From Streptomyces sp. DH37 (GTDB lineage: Bacteria > Actinomycetota > Actinomycetes > Streptomycetales > Streptomycetaceae): 64,000 bases of DNA. Both the position numbers and the translations under genes were made by a program. The stretch spans positions 62,001-126,000 of the forward strand of contig NZ_JARVKV010000004.1 of assembly GCF_029813835.1 (NCBI RefSeq), read 5' to 3'. Positions 8,732 through 17,418 of the stretch are shown one piece after another (position 1 is the first letter of the stretch; each line of letters begins with the position of its first letter). The notes under the pieces were generated by a model. The model was given only the letters and a program-made list of their open reading frames with translations, was not told the origin of the DNA and ran no database searches.

Positions 8732-8831
8732 GTCACCGAGCGTGTCCGATCACCGGCGCTCCGGCCGGCACCGGGGCCCGTGCCCCCCGCAGCCGTCCGG
8801 GACCCCGCCCCGCCCGTACGGCCACGGCGCC

Positions 8832-9362
8832 TCAGGCGTCCCGGACGTCGAGGCCACCGGGGTGCAGGACGGCCTCGGCTATCTCCCTCACCCGGTCCGG
8901 CGTCATGCCGGTGCGCTGCTCGACGGCGAGGGGGTGACCGGTGGGCTCCAGTTCGACGAAGGGGCGCACGCCGACCGCGCGGGTGTGGACGTTCGTCCTC
9001 AGGTTGACGGTGCTGGGCGAGTAGAGGGCCAGCTCGGTGCTCAGCCAGCCGAAGTACGGGGCCTCGCGCTCCCTGCCGGGCGTGTCCCACAGCTCCGCGG
9101 TGCGGGCGAAGCACTCCCGGCTCAGGGAGACCCACACGCCCCAGGAGAAGGGCTCCTCGCTGCCGGCGACGGGTATCTCGACCAGCCCCTTGACGAAGAA
9201 GTGCTCGCCCTTGATCACGCACTGGTCGGAGGAGAGCAGGCTGTCGGGGTCGTCGGCGAGGCTCCCGTCCCAGAAGTCGGGAGCCGCCGCGGAGTAGCCC
9301 ATCGGGAGCTCCGGATGGTGTTCGCCGCAGCGCGAGCAGGTGAAACCGGGTTCGTTCGTCAC
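8832..9362 (-). CDS. DUF2199 domain-containing protein
   Basis: This 176-aa protein matches DUF2199. It has an N-terminal zinc-ribbon-like CSRCGEHH at about residues 9-16. Family-typical segments follow (DQCVIKGEHFFVKGLVEIPV, FSWGVWVSLS), and then APYFGWLSTELALY and HPLAVEQRTGMTPDRVREI. The function of the family is unknown. The product is soluble. The start is GTG at 9362. It lies 100 bp upstream of the ATP-binding protein on the same strand and is divergent from the broken XRE gene. Confidence 0.85.
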   Translation of the reverse strand: MTNEPGFTCSRCGEHHPELPMGYSAAAPDFWDGSLADDPDSLLSSDQCVIKGEHFFVKGLVEIPVAGSEEPFSWGVWVSLSRECFARTAELWDTPGREREAPYFGWLSTELALYSPSTVNLRTNVHTRAVGVRPFVELEPTGHPLAVEQRTGMTPDRVREIAEAVLHPGGLDVRDA

Positions 9363-9527
9363 GGCGCGAGCCTAACGTCCGCCTCCGACAACGCCGTTCG
9401 GCCGCGGTGTCGCCCGGCGTCGTACAGGGTGCGCCGGTCCGGGACGCCGGGGACGCCGTACGGCACGCCCGGGGTGACGGCGGCCGGGTCCGGCCGTTGG
9501 TCACGGCGAGTACGGGAGGGAGCGGGC

Positions 9528-10386
9528 ATGACCGGGGCGGAGCAGTGGCAGGCGTCGGCCGACGGCGAGGGGACGGACCGGGAGGCGGAGCGGGTCGACC
9601 CCGTACTGCGGGTCGTCGGCAAGCAGATCAAGGTGCTGCGGGAGCGGCGGGGCTGACCCAGCCGGAGTCCGGCCGCCGCATCGGCTACGGCATCGACATG
9701 GTCTCGTCGGTGGAGCGCGGCAAGCGCCCGCCCCGGGAGCAGTTCGTCGACGGCGCCGAACGGGAACTGGACGGCCGCGGGATCTTCCACGCCGTCAGGG
9801 AGGACGTGGAGGAGACACGGTATCCCGCGCGTTTCCGGGAGTTCGCGAAGCTGGAACGCCAGGCGGTCGAGATCCAGATGTACGACCAGATGGTCGTGCC
9901 CGGTCTGCTCCAGACCGAGGAGTACGCCCGCGCCATCTATCCGATGCGCCGTCCGGGCCTGGACGAGGAGGCCATCGAGGGCCACGTCGCCGCGCGGATG
10001 GCGCGGCGCGCGGTCTTCGAGCGGCGTCCGGCGCCGGTGATGAGCTTCGTCGTGGAGGAGACCGTGCTGCGCCGTCCGCTGGGCGGCCGGCCGGTGCTGC
10101 GCGGGCAGTTGCGGCACCTGCTCGACATCGGGCGGCTGCACCACGTGGAACTCCAGATCATGCCGCTGGAGGCGGAGGAGCACGCCGGGCTCGTCGGCTC
10201 GCTCGCCCTGCTGGAGATCCCGACCGTCCCAAAGTCGCCTATACCGAATCCCAGGGCCGTAGTGCATGGTTCACGGAGCGGAAGGACGTGCGCGCGTTCG
10301 AGGTCCGCTACGGCACGATCCGCGCACAGGCTCTCACCCCGCGTGAGTCCCCGAAACTCGTCGAGAGGCTTCTGGGAGAGTTGTGA
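9528..10386 (+). pseudogene. XRE-DUF5753 transcriptional regulator with two frameshifts
   Basis: Translation from ATG 9528 (GGGAGGGAGC upstream) gives the N-terminus and half of the helix-turn-helix, then meets TGA at 9654. Homology continues in a second frame from LTQPESGRR at 9653 through the DUF5753 domain (ending SLALLEIPTVPK near 10233). It then moves to a third frame from VAYTESQGRSAW to LVERLLGEL and a stop at 10384-10386. Each switch equals one missing base. Adding two bases makes 861 nt, or 286 codons, a normal family length. The errors lie at a G-run near 9649 and at CCCAAA near 10230, so sequencing error is as likely as real loss. Intact members regulate together with the DUF397 protein that follows. 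Confidence 0.85.
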
Positions 10387-10565
10387 ACACCGACCTGACC
10401 TGGATGAAGAGCAGCCACAGCGACAACGAGGGCGGCAACTGCGTGGAGATAGCCGCCGTCCCGGACGGCGTCCGCGTCCGGGACTCCAAGGACGCCCAGG
10501 GCCCCCGACTCGCCTTCACCCACCGCGAGTGGGCCGGCTTCCTGGCGCCGGCCGCCAGGGGCTGA
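10383..10565 (+). CDS. DUF397 domain-containing protein
   Basis: This is an intact 60-aa DUF397 protein: WMKSSHSDNEGGNCVEIA at about residues 7-24, then VPDGVRVRDSKD and FTHREWAGFL. The GTG start overlaps the stop of the preceding regulator frame in the sequence GTGA, the usual coupling of DUF397 to XRE-DUF5753 genes. These pairs are widespread in streptomycetes and take part in developmental or antibiotic regulation, some as toxin-antitoxin-like modules. Here the partner is frameshifted, so coupled translation would fail unless the frameshifts are artefacts. Confidence 0.9.
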   Translation: MNTDLTWMKSSHSDNEGGNCVEIAAVPDGVRVRDSKDAQGPRLAFTHREWAGFLAPAARG

Positions 10566-10573
10566 CCGGCCGG

Positions 10574-10611
10574 CGGGCGCCCGCGCGGGACCGGTACGGC
10601 GCGGGCGCCCG
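10574..10611. terminator. Bidirectional terminator, DUF397 / ABC permease
   Basis: A 13-bp perfect stem (10574-10586 with 10599-10611) with a 12-nt loop sits between two convergent genes, ending one base before the stop of the reverse-strand permease. Confidence 0.65.
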
Positions 10612-11472
10612 TCAGCCGTTGACCCCCGTGTAGAACCGCAGGCTCCGGTTCCACAGCAGCCGCGCCGCGACGAAGGCCGCCAGGCCCGCCGCCGGGGACG
10701 CCGCGGCCAGCCAGAGCGGGACGCCCAGCGCCGTGCCGTGACCGGTCAGCACGCCGGCCGGGAGGTAGGCGATGAACGCCAGCGGCAGCACGAAGGTGAA
10801 CACCCCGCTCACCGCCCGCGGCAGGATCGACAGCGGATAGCTGCCGAAGGTCGCCATCAGCTCGTCCACCCAGGTGCTCCAGTAGAAGGTGGACGGGAAG
10901 CGCAGCGCGGCGCAGGAGATGGCGGTGAAGACGGCCGACTCCACCAGCATGCCGCCCACCACCCCGGCCGCGAGGAACGCCACCCTCCCGGCCGTCCACG
11001 GCTCCGCCGCCTGCTGGACGGCGAAGGCGAACATGGTGGCGCCCACGGCCAGATCGCCCAGGCCGTGGGCGGGGAAGGCCGAGAGCTGGATCTGCCGGTA
11101 CACGGGCATCGGCCGCAGCAGGCAGGCGTCGAGGACACCCTCCTGCACCAGGAACGACAGGCTGTGGATCCGTCCGAAGACCAGCACGTACAGGGCGTGG
11201 CTCAGCATCCGCATGCCGACGATCAGCAGCACGTCCCCGCTGCTCCAGCCGCCCATGCCGGGGAACCGCTGGAGCAGCACGGCGGCGAAGACGATGACGG
11301 ACGACTGCCAGGCGATGCCGAAGCCGATCGTCATCAGGAACTCGCCGCGGTACTCCAGCTGCGCGCGGAGGTTGAGCCGGGTGATCCGCCAGGCGACGTA
11401 CCAGGCGCGGGCCCACCGCCGCGGCCGCCTCGCGGAGGGGGGTTCGACGGCGGATCCGGTGGCGAGGGGCAC
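10612..11472 (-). CDS. ABC-2 type transporter permease (second subunit)
   Basis: This integral membrane protein of about 286 aa has six hydrophobic segments. Family-typical text includes YRGEFLMTIGFGIAW near the N-terminus and STWVDELMATFGSYPLSIL in the second half. It belongs to the ABC-2 permeases that occur in pairs with one ATPase. Two GTG starts are possible. The one at 11481 overlaps the upstream stop (GTGA) but has its AGGGAGG directly against it. The one at 11472 lies 9 nt after that site and is preferred. The transported substrate is unknown; such systems export lipids, peptides or drugs. Confidence 0.85.
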   Translation of the reverse strand: MPLATGSAVEPPSARRPRRWARAWYVAWRITRLNLRAQLEYRGEFLMTIGFGIAWQSSVIVFAAVLLQRFPGMGGWSSGDVLLIVGMRMLSHALYVLVFGRIHSLSFLVQEGVLDACLLRPMPVYRQIQLSAFPAHGLGDLAVGATMFAFAVQQAAEPWTAGRVAFLAAGVVGGMLVESAVFTAISCAALRFPSTFYWSTWVDELMATFGSYPLSILPRAVSGVFTFVLPLAFIAYLPAGVLTGHGTALGVPLWLAAASPAAGLAAFVAARLLWNRSLRFYTGVNG

Positions 11473-11477
11473 GGCGG

Positions 11478-12299
11478 TCACCCTCCCTGGGAGACGACGC
11501 GGAGTGCGGCGCGGTGCCACAACCACCGGCTGAGCACGGCGAGTCCGGCCACCCACGCCGCCTGCACCAGCAGCGCGTGCGGGGCCTCGGAGAGCGGGAT
11601 GCGGCCGATGTAGAGGGACAGCGGCGTGTTGAGCGTCGCCTGGAACGGCAGGAAGGCGCTCATCGTGCGGAACCACTCGGGGAAGAACCACAGCGGCGCG
11701 AAGGCGCCGGAGAGCAGGTTCTGCGCGAACTGCACGATCCGCAGGGCCGCCCCGTCGCGCAGCGTCCAGAAGCAGAGCAGGTCGGTGAGCAGCATGACGC
11801 GGTACAGGACCAGTTGTCCCAGCACCACCCCGGCCAGGAAGGCGGCCCCGGCCCCGGCGGAGGCGGGCGGGGGCAGCACCCCGGCCGCCCGGCAGACCAG
11901 GTAGCCGGCCGCCACCCAGGCGAAGCCGTAGAGCTGCTCGCCCAGCGCGCGCAGCGCGTGGTAGCGGCGCGGCGGGATCGGGCGCAGGAACCAGTAGACG
12001 ATGGTGCCGTGGTGCAGGTGCTGCTGGACGGTGTCCCGCCCGCCGTGCCGGTCCAACTCCCTGATCCGGATGGCGAGTACGGCCAGTACGGCGTAGCCGA
12101 CGGCCTGCTCCCGGTCGAGTCCGGCGACGGCGCCGTCGGTCTGCGCGTACAGCCCCCGCCACAGGCAGACCACCAGGAACACCTGCACGGTCAGGCGCAC
12201 GGCGGTGGCGGTGAGCCGGGGCGGGGAGAGCAGCTCGCCCAGCGGGGTGATCCAGACCGTCCGCCAGGGCCGGTGCGGAACCTCGGCGGGTGCCGCCAT
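11478..12299 (-). CDS. ABC-2 type transporter permease (first subunit)
   Basis: The 273-aa membrane protein has several transmembrane segments (AVRLTVQVFLVVCLWRGLYA, a span near FLAGVVLGQLVLYRVMLL, and a C-terminal span). The helix-breaking segments FNPLSGAF-like NLLSGAFAPLWFFPEWF and PLSLYIGRIP resemble ABC-2 permeases of the uncharacterised export systems. Its ATG overlaps the stop of the ATPase gene (ATGA), so translation is coupled. It forms a three-gene operon with the ATPase upstream and the second permease downstream. Confidence 0.85.
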   Translation of the reverse strand: MAAPAEVPHRPWRTVWITPLGELLSPPRLTATAVRLTVQVFLVVCLWRGLYAQTDGAVAGLDREQAVGYAVLAVLAIRIRELDRHGGRDTVQQHLHHGTIVYWFLRPIPPRRYHALRALGEQLYGFAWVAAGYLVCRAAGVLPPPASAGAGAAFLAGVVLGQLVLYRVMLLTDLLCFWTLRDGAALRIVQFAQNLLSGAFAPLWFFPEWFRTMSAFLPFQATLNTPLSLYIGRIPLSEAPHALLVQAAWVAGLAVLSRWLWHRAALRVVSQGG

Positions 12300-13432
12300 C
12301 AGGCGCTCCGCCCGGCGGTCGCCGCCGCGCCGCCCCCCGTGCCGTCCTCCGCACCACCCGCCGCGCCGTCCTCCGCGCCGTCCTCCGCCGGACGCTCCTC
12401 CTGCCGCAGGTAGGCGGCGCGCATCACGTCCTCCAGGTCGTTCTCCTCCAGCGCCAGATCGGTCACCCGGTAGCGCTCGACGATCGCCCGCAGCGCCTGG
12501 TGGACGGTGGGCGGGGCGGCACCGCCGGGGCCTCCGGGGCCGTCGGGCCCGAACACCGTGCGCGGCCCCTCCCGGCGCACCACCCGGATCCCGGGCGGCG
12601 GCGCGCCCTCCGGCTCGGCCGGGTCGAGCGTCGCGTGCACCTGCCAGGTGCCGCCGAACCGTTCCCGGATCTCGTCCAGCGAGCCGTCCAGCACGATCCG
12701 GCCGTGGTTGATCAGCACCACCCGTTCCGCCAGCCGGGCCACCTCGGTCATGTCGTGGGTGGTCAGCAGCACGGTACGGCCGCGCCGTTCCACCTGGTGC
12801 CGCAGGAAGGCGCGGACCTGCTCCTTGACCACCACGTCCATGCCGATGGTCGGCTCGTCCAGGAAGACGACCGGTGGGTCGTGGAGCAGCGCGGCGGCCA
12901 GATCGCACCGCACCCGCTGGCCGAGCGAGAGGTGGCGCACGCGGGTGTCCCAGAACTCCGACAGCTCCAGCAGGGAGTCGAACTCGGCGAGCCGGGCGCG
13001 GTGTTCGGCCTCCGGCACCCCGTAGACGTCGCGGAGGACGGCGAACGACTCGCGGGCCGGCAGGTCCCACCACAGCTGGGTGCGCTGGCCGAAGACGGCC
13101 CCGATGTTGCGGGCGTTGCGCTCCCGCTCCCGGTAGGGGATCACTCCGGCGACCCGCGCCTCGCCGGAGGTGGGGGTCAGGATGCCGGTGAGCATCTTGA
13201 TGGTGGTGGACTTGCCCGCGCCGTTCGGCCCGAGCAGGGCGAGCAGCCGGCCGCGCCCCACGCTGAAGGAGACGTCCCGCACGGCGGTCTTCTCCACCCG
13301 CAGCGGATCCACCAGCGACCTCAGCGCGCCGCCGAGGCCGGGCCGCCGCGCCGCGGTCCGGAAGGTCCTGGTCAGGTTCCGGGCGACGATCCCCTCCGCC
13401 GCCGTGTCCGAGCCGCCTGCCAACGTCGCCAC
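12299..13432 (-). CDS. ABC transporter ATP-binding protein (ABC-2 exporter)
   Basis: The 377-aa ATPase energises the two permeases that follow. Motifs in order are Walker A GPNGAGKST, Q-loop GAVFGQRTQLWWDLP, signature LSLGQR, Walker B VVFLDEPTIGMD, and the switch histidine in LLTTHDM. The C-terminal extension after about residue 270 is rich in proline, alanine and aspartate. The frame is open to 13813. I place the start at GTG 13432 because GGAG lies at good distance and the upstream part reads as intergenic DNA. An internal GTG (VARNLTRTF) is an alternative. It is divergent from the hydrolase gene, with about 175 bp between them. Confidence 0.88.
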   Translation of the reverse strand: MATLAGGSDTAAEGIVARNLTRTFRTAARRPGLGGALRSLVDPLRVEKTAVRDVSFSVGRGRLLALLGPNGAGKSTTIKMLTGILTPTSGEARVAGVIPYRERERNARNIGAVFGQRTQLWWDLPARESFAVLRDVYGVPEAEHRARLAEFDSLLELSEFWDTRVRHLSLGQRVRCDLAAALLHDPPVVFLDEPTIGMDVVVKEQVRAFLRHQVERRGRTVLLTTHDMTEVARLAERVVLINHGRIVLDGSLDEIRERFGGTWQVHATLDPAEPEGAPPPGIRVVRREGPRTVFGPDGPGGPGGAAPPTVHQALRAIVERYRVTDLALEENDLEDVMRAAYLRQEERPAEDGAEDGAAGGAEDGTGGGAAATAGRSA

Positions 13433-13607
13433 GCCCCGTCTCCGTCCCTCGCGGTCCCCACGAGGCTGCCGGACCCCGCGGACGGCGGCAAACGATTTCC
13501 CGGCGCCGGGACCGGTGATTCGGCCGATGATGCCCCGGCCCCCACCGGCCATCCTCTTCGGGGACGGACGGGCACGCAGCCCGTCCGAGGAGAGGAGCCG
13601 GACGCAC

Positions 13608-14987
13608 ATGAGCGCATGGCGTGGAACGTCGCGGATCCTGCTGGCCGCTCTGGTCACCGCCACCCTGACCACGGGAGCGGCCGAGGCCGCCCCCCGGCCC
13701 GCCCCGGCGGCGACCGGCGTGCCGGTCGTCCAGGGGCCCGTCGCCGGCACGGCCCCCGGCGACCCCTCGGCCCCGGATGTGGAGGACACCCACCCGTGGA
13801 TGTCCACCGTCACGGACCTGGCCGCCGCCGGGTACGTGGAGGAGGAGTTCTACCTGTCCGGCGAGGCCGACGGCTACGGCACCACCGGCGAACTCGTCGC
13901 CTCCGACGTGCCGTACACCACCCGCATCGTCGTCCGCCGCCCCACCGACCCGGGACGCTTCAACGGCACCGTCCTCACCGAGTGGCAGAACGTCACGGCC
14001 GGGTACGACCTGGACGCGCTGTGGTCGCCCGAGCAGATCATCCGCGGGGGATACGCCTGGGTCGGCGTCTCCGCCCAGCGGGTCGGCGTGGACCACCTCC
14101 GCGGCTGGAGCCCCGCCCGCTACGGGGACCTCGACGTCACCGGCCGGGGCCGCTTCACCGCCGACGAGCTCTCCTACGACGTGTTCGCGCAGGCCGCCAA
14201 GGCCCTGCGGACCCGCGAGGGCGCGGCCCCCCTCGGCCCGCTCCGGGCCAGGACGGTGCTGGGCGTCGGGGCGTCGCAGTCCGCCGCGCGGATGACGGTC
14301 TACTACGACCGCGTCCTGCCCCGGACGGAACCCGTCTTCGACGCCTACGCCCACGTCGTCGGCACCGCGCCGTCGCGCAGGGGCGCGGAACCGGTGTTCC
14401 ACGTGCTGTCGGAGACCGACGTGCGCACCCCGGTCCGGCGGGCCGACGACGACCGGTACCGGCGCTGGGAGGTGGCCGGCACCGCGCACTCCGGCTGGCA
14501 CGGCCAGGAGTACCGCCGTCCGGTCCTCACCCGCGACCTCGGCGCCGCGCCCACCTACGCGTGCGACCGGCCGCCGTTCAGCAGGGCCCCGCTGCACCAC
14601 GTGATCGCCGCCGCCTACGGCCACCTGGTGCGGTGGGCCGACCACGGCGTCCAGCCGCCGTCCGCGCCTCCGCTGGAGTTCGCCCCCGACGGCACCAAGG
14701 CCCGCGACGGGCTCGGCCTGGCGCGCGGCGGCATCAGGCTCTCCCAGGTCGAGGTGCCGACCGCGCTCAACACCGGTGACAACTCCGGGGAGACCTTCTG
14801 CTTCCTGTTCGGCACCCACGTCCCGTTCGACAGGGCGCGGCTCGACCGGCTCTACCCCTCGTCCGGCGGCTACGTCTCCGCCGCCCGCCGCGCCGACACG
14901 CACAACGTCCTGGCCGGCTACCTGCTGCCCGGCGACGCCCTCCGGAACCTCCGGGAGGCGGTCGCCTCCGGCGTCGGGAGGCGCTGA
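13608..14987 (+). CDS. Secreted alpha/beta hydrolase domain-containing protein
   Basis: The 459-aa precursor has a classic signal peptide (MSAWRGTSRILLAALV, cleavage after an alanine near residue 27). The body matches the large alpha/beta-hydrolase-domain proteins of actinomycetes: FNGTVLTEWQNVTAGYDLD, GYAWVGVSAQRVGV, then the nucleophile-elbow-like VLGVGASQSAARM with the likely catalytic Ser around residue 224. Histidine-containing motifs follow (AGTAHSGWHGQEY). The substrate is unknown. AGGAG lies 13 nt before the ATG at 13608. It is a single gene, divergent from the ABC exporter. Confidence 0.8.
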   Translation: MSAWRGTSRILLAALVTATLTTGAAEAAPRPAPAATGVPVVQGPVAGTAPGDPSAPDVEDTHPWMSTVTDLAAAGYVEEEFYLSGEADGYGTTGELVASDVPYTTRIVVRRPTDPGRFNGTVLTEWQNVTAGYDLDALWSPEQIIRGGYAWVGVSAQRVGVDHLRGWSPARYGDLDVTGRGRFTADELSYDVFAQAAKALRTREGAAPLGPLRARTVLGVGASQSAARMTVYYDRVLPRTEPVFDAYAHVVGTAPSRRGAEPVFHVLSETDVRTPVRRADDDRYRRWEVAGTAHSGWHGQEYRRPVLTRDLGAAPTYACDRPPFSRAPLHHVIAAAYGHLVRWADHGVQPPSAPPLEFAPDGTKARDGLGLARGGIRLSQVEVPTALNTGDNSGETFCFLFGTHVPFDRARLDRLYPSSGGYVSAARRADTHNVLAGYLLPGDALRNLREAVASGVGRR

Positions 14988-15075
14988 CCGCCGGCGGCGG
15001 GCGGGGCGGGGCCGGGCGCTCCCCGTCCCGCCCGCCGGAGGCGTCGCCGCGCCCGCAGGGGGCAGACGGCGCGGT

Positions 15076-15915
15076 ATGAGGACATCGACGAGGACATCGG
15101 CTTCGAGGGCGTCGGTACGCGGAAGGGCCAGACGGGCCGCGGGCAGTTCCGCCATGGCGGCCGCCGCCCGCTGGGGGCTGGTCGCGTACGGCGTGATCTA
15201 CCTGCTGATCGGCCTGCTGGCCCTGCGAACGGCCTTCGGCGACCCGGAGCGGCAGGCCGACAGCGGCGGCGCGCTGCGGGAGCTGGCGCAGCAGCCGTTC
15301 GGGCGGGTCCTGGTGTGGGCGGTCGGCATCGGGCTCGCCGGGCTGGCCCTGTGGCGGCTGTCGGAGGCCCTGCTGGGCGCGGCGCGCCCGGACGGGCACA
15401 CGCCGAAGGAGCGGCTGCGCTCGGCCGCGCGGTGCGCGGTGCTCGCCGTGCTGTCGGCCTCCGCGATCGCCTTCGCCGCGGGGAGCGCGGACGGCGGGTC
15501 GAGCGACCGGCAGTCCCAGGACCTCACCTCCCGGGTGTTCGAACTGCCGGTGGGCCGCTGGCTGGCCGGTGCGCTGGGCCTGGCGGTCGTCGGGGTCGGC
15601 GTGTGGAGCGTGGTGCGGGCGCTGCGGCACGAGTTCCGCCGGGAGCTGGGCCCGGTGCCCGCGCGCCTGCGCCGCGCCGTGGACGTGCTGGGTGTGGCGG
15701 GCGGCATCTCGCGCGGGCTGGTGTTCGCGGTGGCGGGCGGCTTCGTCGTCCTAGCGGCCGTGCGGTACGACCCGGACGAGGCGAAGGGCCTGGACGACTC
15801 CCTGCGCGCCCTCGCCGCCACCCCGGCCGGCCCGTGGCTGCTGGCGGCGGTCGCCGTGGGGCTGATGCTGTACGGGCTGTTCCTCTTCGCGCTGGCCCGC
15901 TGGCACAAGGGCTGA
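15076..15915 (+). CDS. DUF1206 domain-containing membrane protein
   Basis: The 279-aa protein shows three copies of the DUF1206 pair of membrane helices. The first is ARWGLVAYGVIYLLIGLLAL with a second helix around VLVWAVGIGLAGLALWRL. The middle copy is ARCAVLAVLSASAIAFA with LAGALGLAVVGVGVWSV. The last is GISRGLVFAVAGGFVVLAAV with LLAAVAVGLMLYGLFLFA. DUF1206 proteins are plasma-membrane proteins of unknown function. ATG 15076 gives a basic N-terminus before the first helix. It stands alone, followed by a very large G+C hairpin. Confidence 0.85.
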   Translation: MRTSTRTSASRASVRGRARRAAGSSAMAAAARWGLVAYGVIYLLIGLLALRTAFGDPERQADSGGALRELAQQPFGRVLVWAVGIGLAGLALWRLSEALLGAARPDGHTPKERLRSAARCAVLAVLSASAIAFAAGSADGGSSDRQSQDLTSRVFELPVGRWLAGALGLAVVGVGVWSVVRALRHEFRRELGPVPARLRRAVDVLGVAGGISRGLVFAVAGGFVVLAAVRYDPDEAKGLDDSLRALAATPAGPWLLAAVAVGLMLYGLFLFALARWHKG

Positions 15916-15973
15916 CGGCCGGGGCGCGACCACCGGTCCCGTTCCGAACGGCCGTCCCCGGTATGCCCGTTCG

Positions 15974-16064
15974 GCGCCCGCCTCCGCCCGCCTCCGCCCG
16001 CCTCCGCCCCGCGCCGCGTCCGGGCGCGGGGCGGGGCGGGGCGGAGGCGGGCGGAGGCGGGCGC
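15974..16064 (+). terminator. Very long G+C hairpin after the DUF1206 gene
   Basis: Arms of 25 bp pair perfectly (15974-15998 with 16040-16064). Each arm is made of a repeated GCCTCCGCCC-type unit, so the arms could slip. The 41-nt loop can pair further. I read it as a factor-independent terminator. The rest of the 455-bp gap to the next gene (15916-16370) shows no coding region, only G+C-rich DNA and a promoterless-looking stretch before the AGGAG of the next gene. Confidence 0.6.
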
Positions 16065-16370
16065 TCCTCTCCCGGTCACGGCCCGGCCACCGGACCGGAA
16101 CCGGAGGAGCCCCGTGGCGACAGGGGGCGGCGTACGCGTCCCACGCGTTCCGGCCGGTTCGCAGCCGCACCGCTCGTCGCGGACGCGCCGGCCGCACGGC
16201 TCGCCGCCGCGCCGTCCGGCGGGCCCGCGCCCGGCGGGGGCTCAGGCGTCCCCCGACACGCCCGCGGCGGGGCCGGTGGCCGGCGTCCGTCCCCTTCCAC
16301 GAGAATGCCCCCCGTCCGGCGGACCGGCCCGCGGCGGGGCGGCGTCTCGAGCGATCACCAGGAGCATGCG

Positions 16371-17189
16371 ATGGCGGAACTGGGCAGACGGACCGTACTG
16401 GGAGCGGCGGCGGCACTGGCCGCGGGGGCGGCGGTGCTCGCCGAGGGAGGGGTGCGCCGCGCCCACGCGGCCGATGACCTCTACCCCTCCAACAGCGCGC
16501 TGTACGCCGATCCGGCGGTGGTCGAGGGCGTGGACTACGGGCTGCGGTTCCGGCGGCACGCCGTGGCCGGCGACAGCGTGGCCGGGGCGTACGCGTTCCC
16601 CGCGACGTGCGTGCTGGCGCCGCACGGGGGCGGCATCGAGCCGGGGACCTCCGAGCTGTGCCTGGCCGTCGCCGGATACCACCCGAACGACTTCGCCGTG
16701 AGCGGGCCGGTGTACGACTACTGGATGTTCGAGGGCCTGCGCTCCTCGGGCAACGGGGAACTGCACGTCACCTCCACCCACTGCGACGACCCGGTGGCCC
16801 GTTCGCTGGCCGGGGGCAGCCGGAACGCGCTGACCCTGCACGGGTGCACGGCCTCCCAGGCCGGGGCGCCGGCCGGGAGCCCGGAGGCCGTGGTGGTCGG
16901 CGGCCGGAACCAGGCGTTCAAGGGCCATCTGACGGACCGGCTGGGCGCGGCGGGCTTCCGGACCGTCGACGGCGACGACGTCCCCGCGCTGGCGGGGGTG
17001 CACCCGGACAACATCGCCAACCGCACCCTGCTCGGCGCCGGCGCGCAGCTGGAGCTGACCACGGAACTGCGGAAGTCGATGTTCGGGGTCAACACCCGCG
17101 CCGAGCGCCGCAGGACCCTCCTGGCCCCCTTCTGGGCCTTCGTCGGGGCGGTGCGGGAGAGCATCGTCCTGCTGGAACAGGGCCGGTAG
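16371..17189 (+). CDS. Tat-exported poly-gamma-glutamate hydrolase-like (PghP/YjqB family) protein
   Basis: The 272-aa precursor has a twin-arginine signal (GRRTVLGAAAALAAGAAVLA) with cleavage near AHA at residue 34. The mature part matches the PghP/YjqB (phage-related replication protein) zinc hydrolase family: VLAPHGGGIEPGTSEL (a metal-binding His and Glu), then WMFEGL and NGELHVTSTHCDDP (a His), and late GVHPDNIANR. PghP proteins hydrolyse poly-gamma-glutamate. Many homologues sit in hosts with no known polymer, so the substrate is uncertain. AGGAG precedes the ATG at 16371. Confidence 0.82.
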   Translation: MAELGRRTVLGAAAALAAGAAVLAEGGVRRAHAADDLYPSNSALYADPAVVEGVDYGLRFRRHAVAGDSVAGAYAFPATCVLAPHGGGIEPGTSELCLAVAGYHPNDFAVSGPVYDYWMFEGLRSSGNGELHVTSTHCDDPVARSLAGGSRNALTLHGCTASQAGAPAGSPEAVVVGGRNQAFKGHLTDRLGAAGFRTVDGDDVPALAGVHPDNIANRTLLGAGAQLELTTELRKSMFGVNTRAERRRTLLAPFWAFVGAVRESIVLLEQGR

Positions 17190-17210
17190 CGCGCCGGCAC
17201 CCGGTGGGAC

Positions 17211-17248
17211 GGTGTGGGGAGGCCGCGCGGGCGCGGCCTCCCCACACC
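17211..17248 (+). terminator. Terminator after the PghP-like gene
   Basis: An 18-bp perfect stem (17211-17228 with 17231-17248) has only two unpaired bases at its tip. It lies 21 bp after the stop codon. Confidence 0.75.
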
Positions 17249-17292
17249 TCGAAGCGCCGTCTCGAACCCACACCTCGAAGCGCCGTCTCGAA
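17241..17292 (+). repeat. 26-bp tandem duplication beside the terminator
   Basis: A 26-bp unit starting CCCACACCTCGAAGCGCC is present twice in direct tandem (17241-17266 and 17267-17292). A partial third copy of its end (CGCTGTCTCGAA) follows. The first copy overlaps the right arm of the terminator. The function is unknown; slippage duplication is the simplest origin. Confidence 0.8.
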
Positions 17293-17341
17293 ACGCTGTC
17301 TCGAAAGCCCGCCGCCCCGGGGGCCACCGGCGCGCGGAACC

Positions 17342-17406
17342 TTGACGGAAGTGTGCGGCGGCCCTACGTTCGCCCGGAGTTACGAATGGCGTTCGATATA
17401 TCGAAC
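17342..17406 (+). promoter_or_regulatory. GH43 promoter and 16-bp palindromic operator
   Basis: TTGACG (17342-17347) and TACGTT (17365-17370) are 17 bp apart, an excellent housekeeping-sigma promoter. The perfect 16-bp palindrome GTTCGATATATCGAAC (17391-17406) lies about 15-30 bp downstream of the expected transcription start and before the GGAG of the gene. A repressor there would block elongation. Its A+T-rich centre is unusual in this DNA. I do not know the regulator. Confidence 0.7.
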
Positions 17407-17418
17407 CTGGAGCCGCTC

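Noticed and set aside
10383..10565. Active XRE/DUF397 toxin-antitoxin pair
   Set aside because: The XRE partner is frameshifted twice, so an active pair cannot be claimed from this sequence.
11478..15155. Very long reverse-strand frame of 1225 codons
   Set aside because: Only its last part, from the ATG at 12299, is a gene (ABC-2 permease). The rest is shadow of the hydrolase and ATPase genes in the wrong frame.
17241..17292. CRISPR-like repeat
   Set aside because: Only two copies in direct tandem with no spacers and no cas genes.
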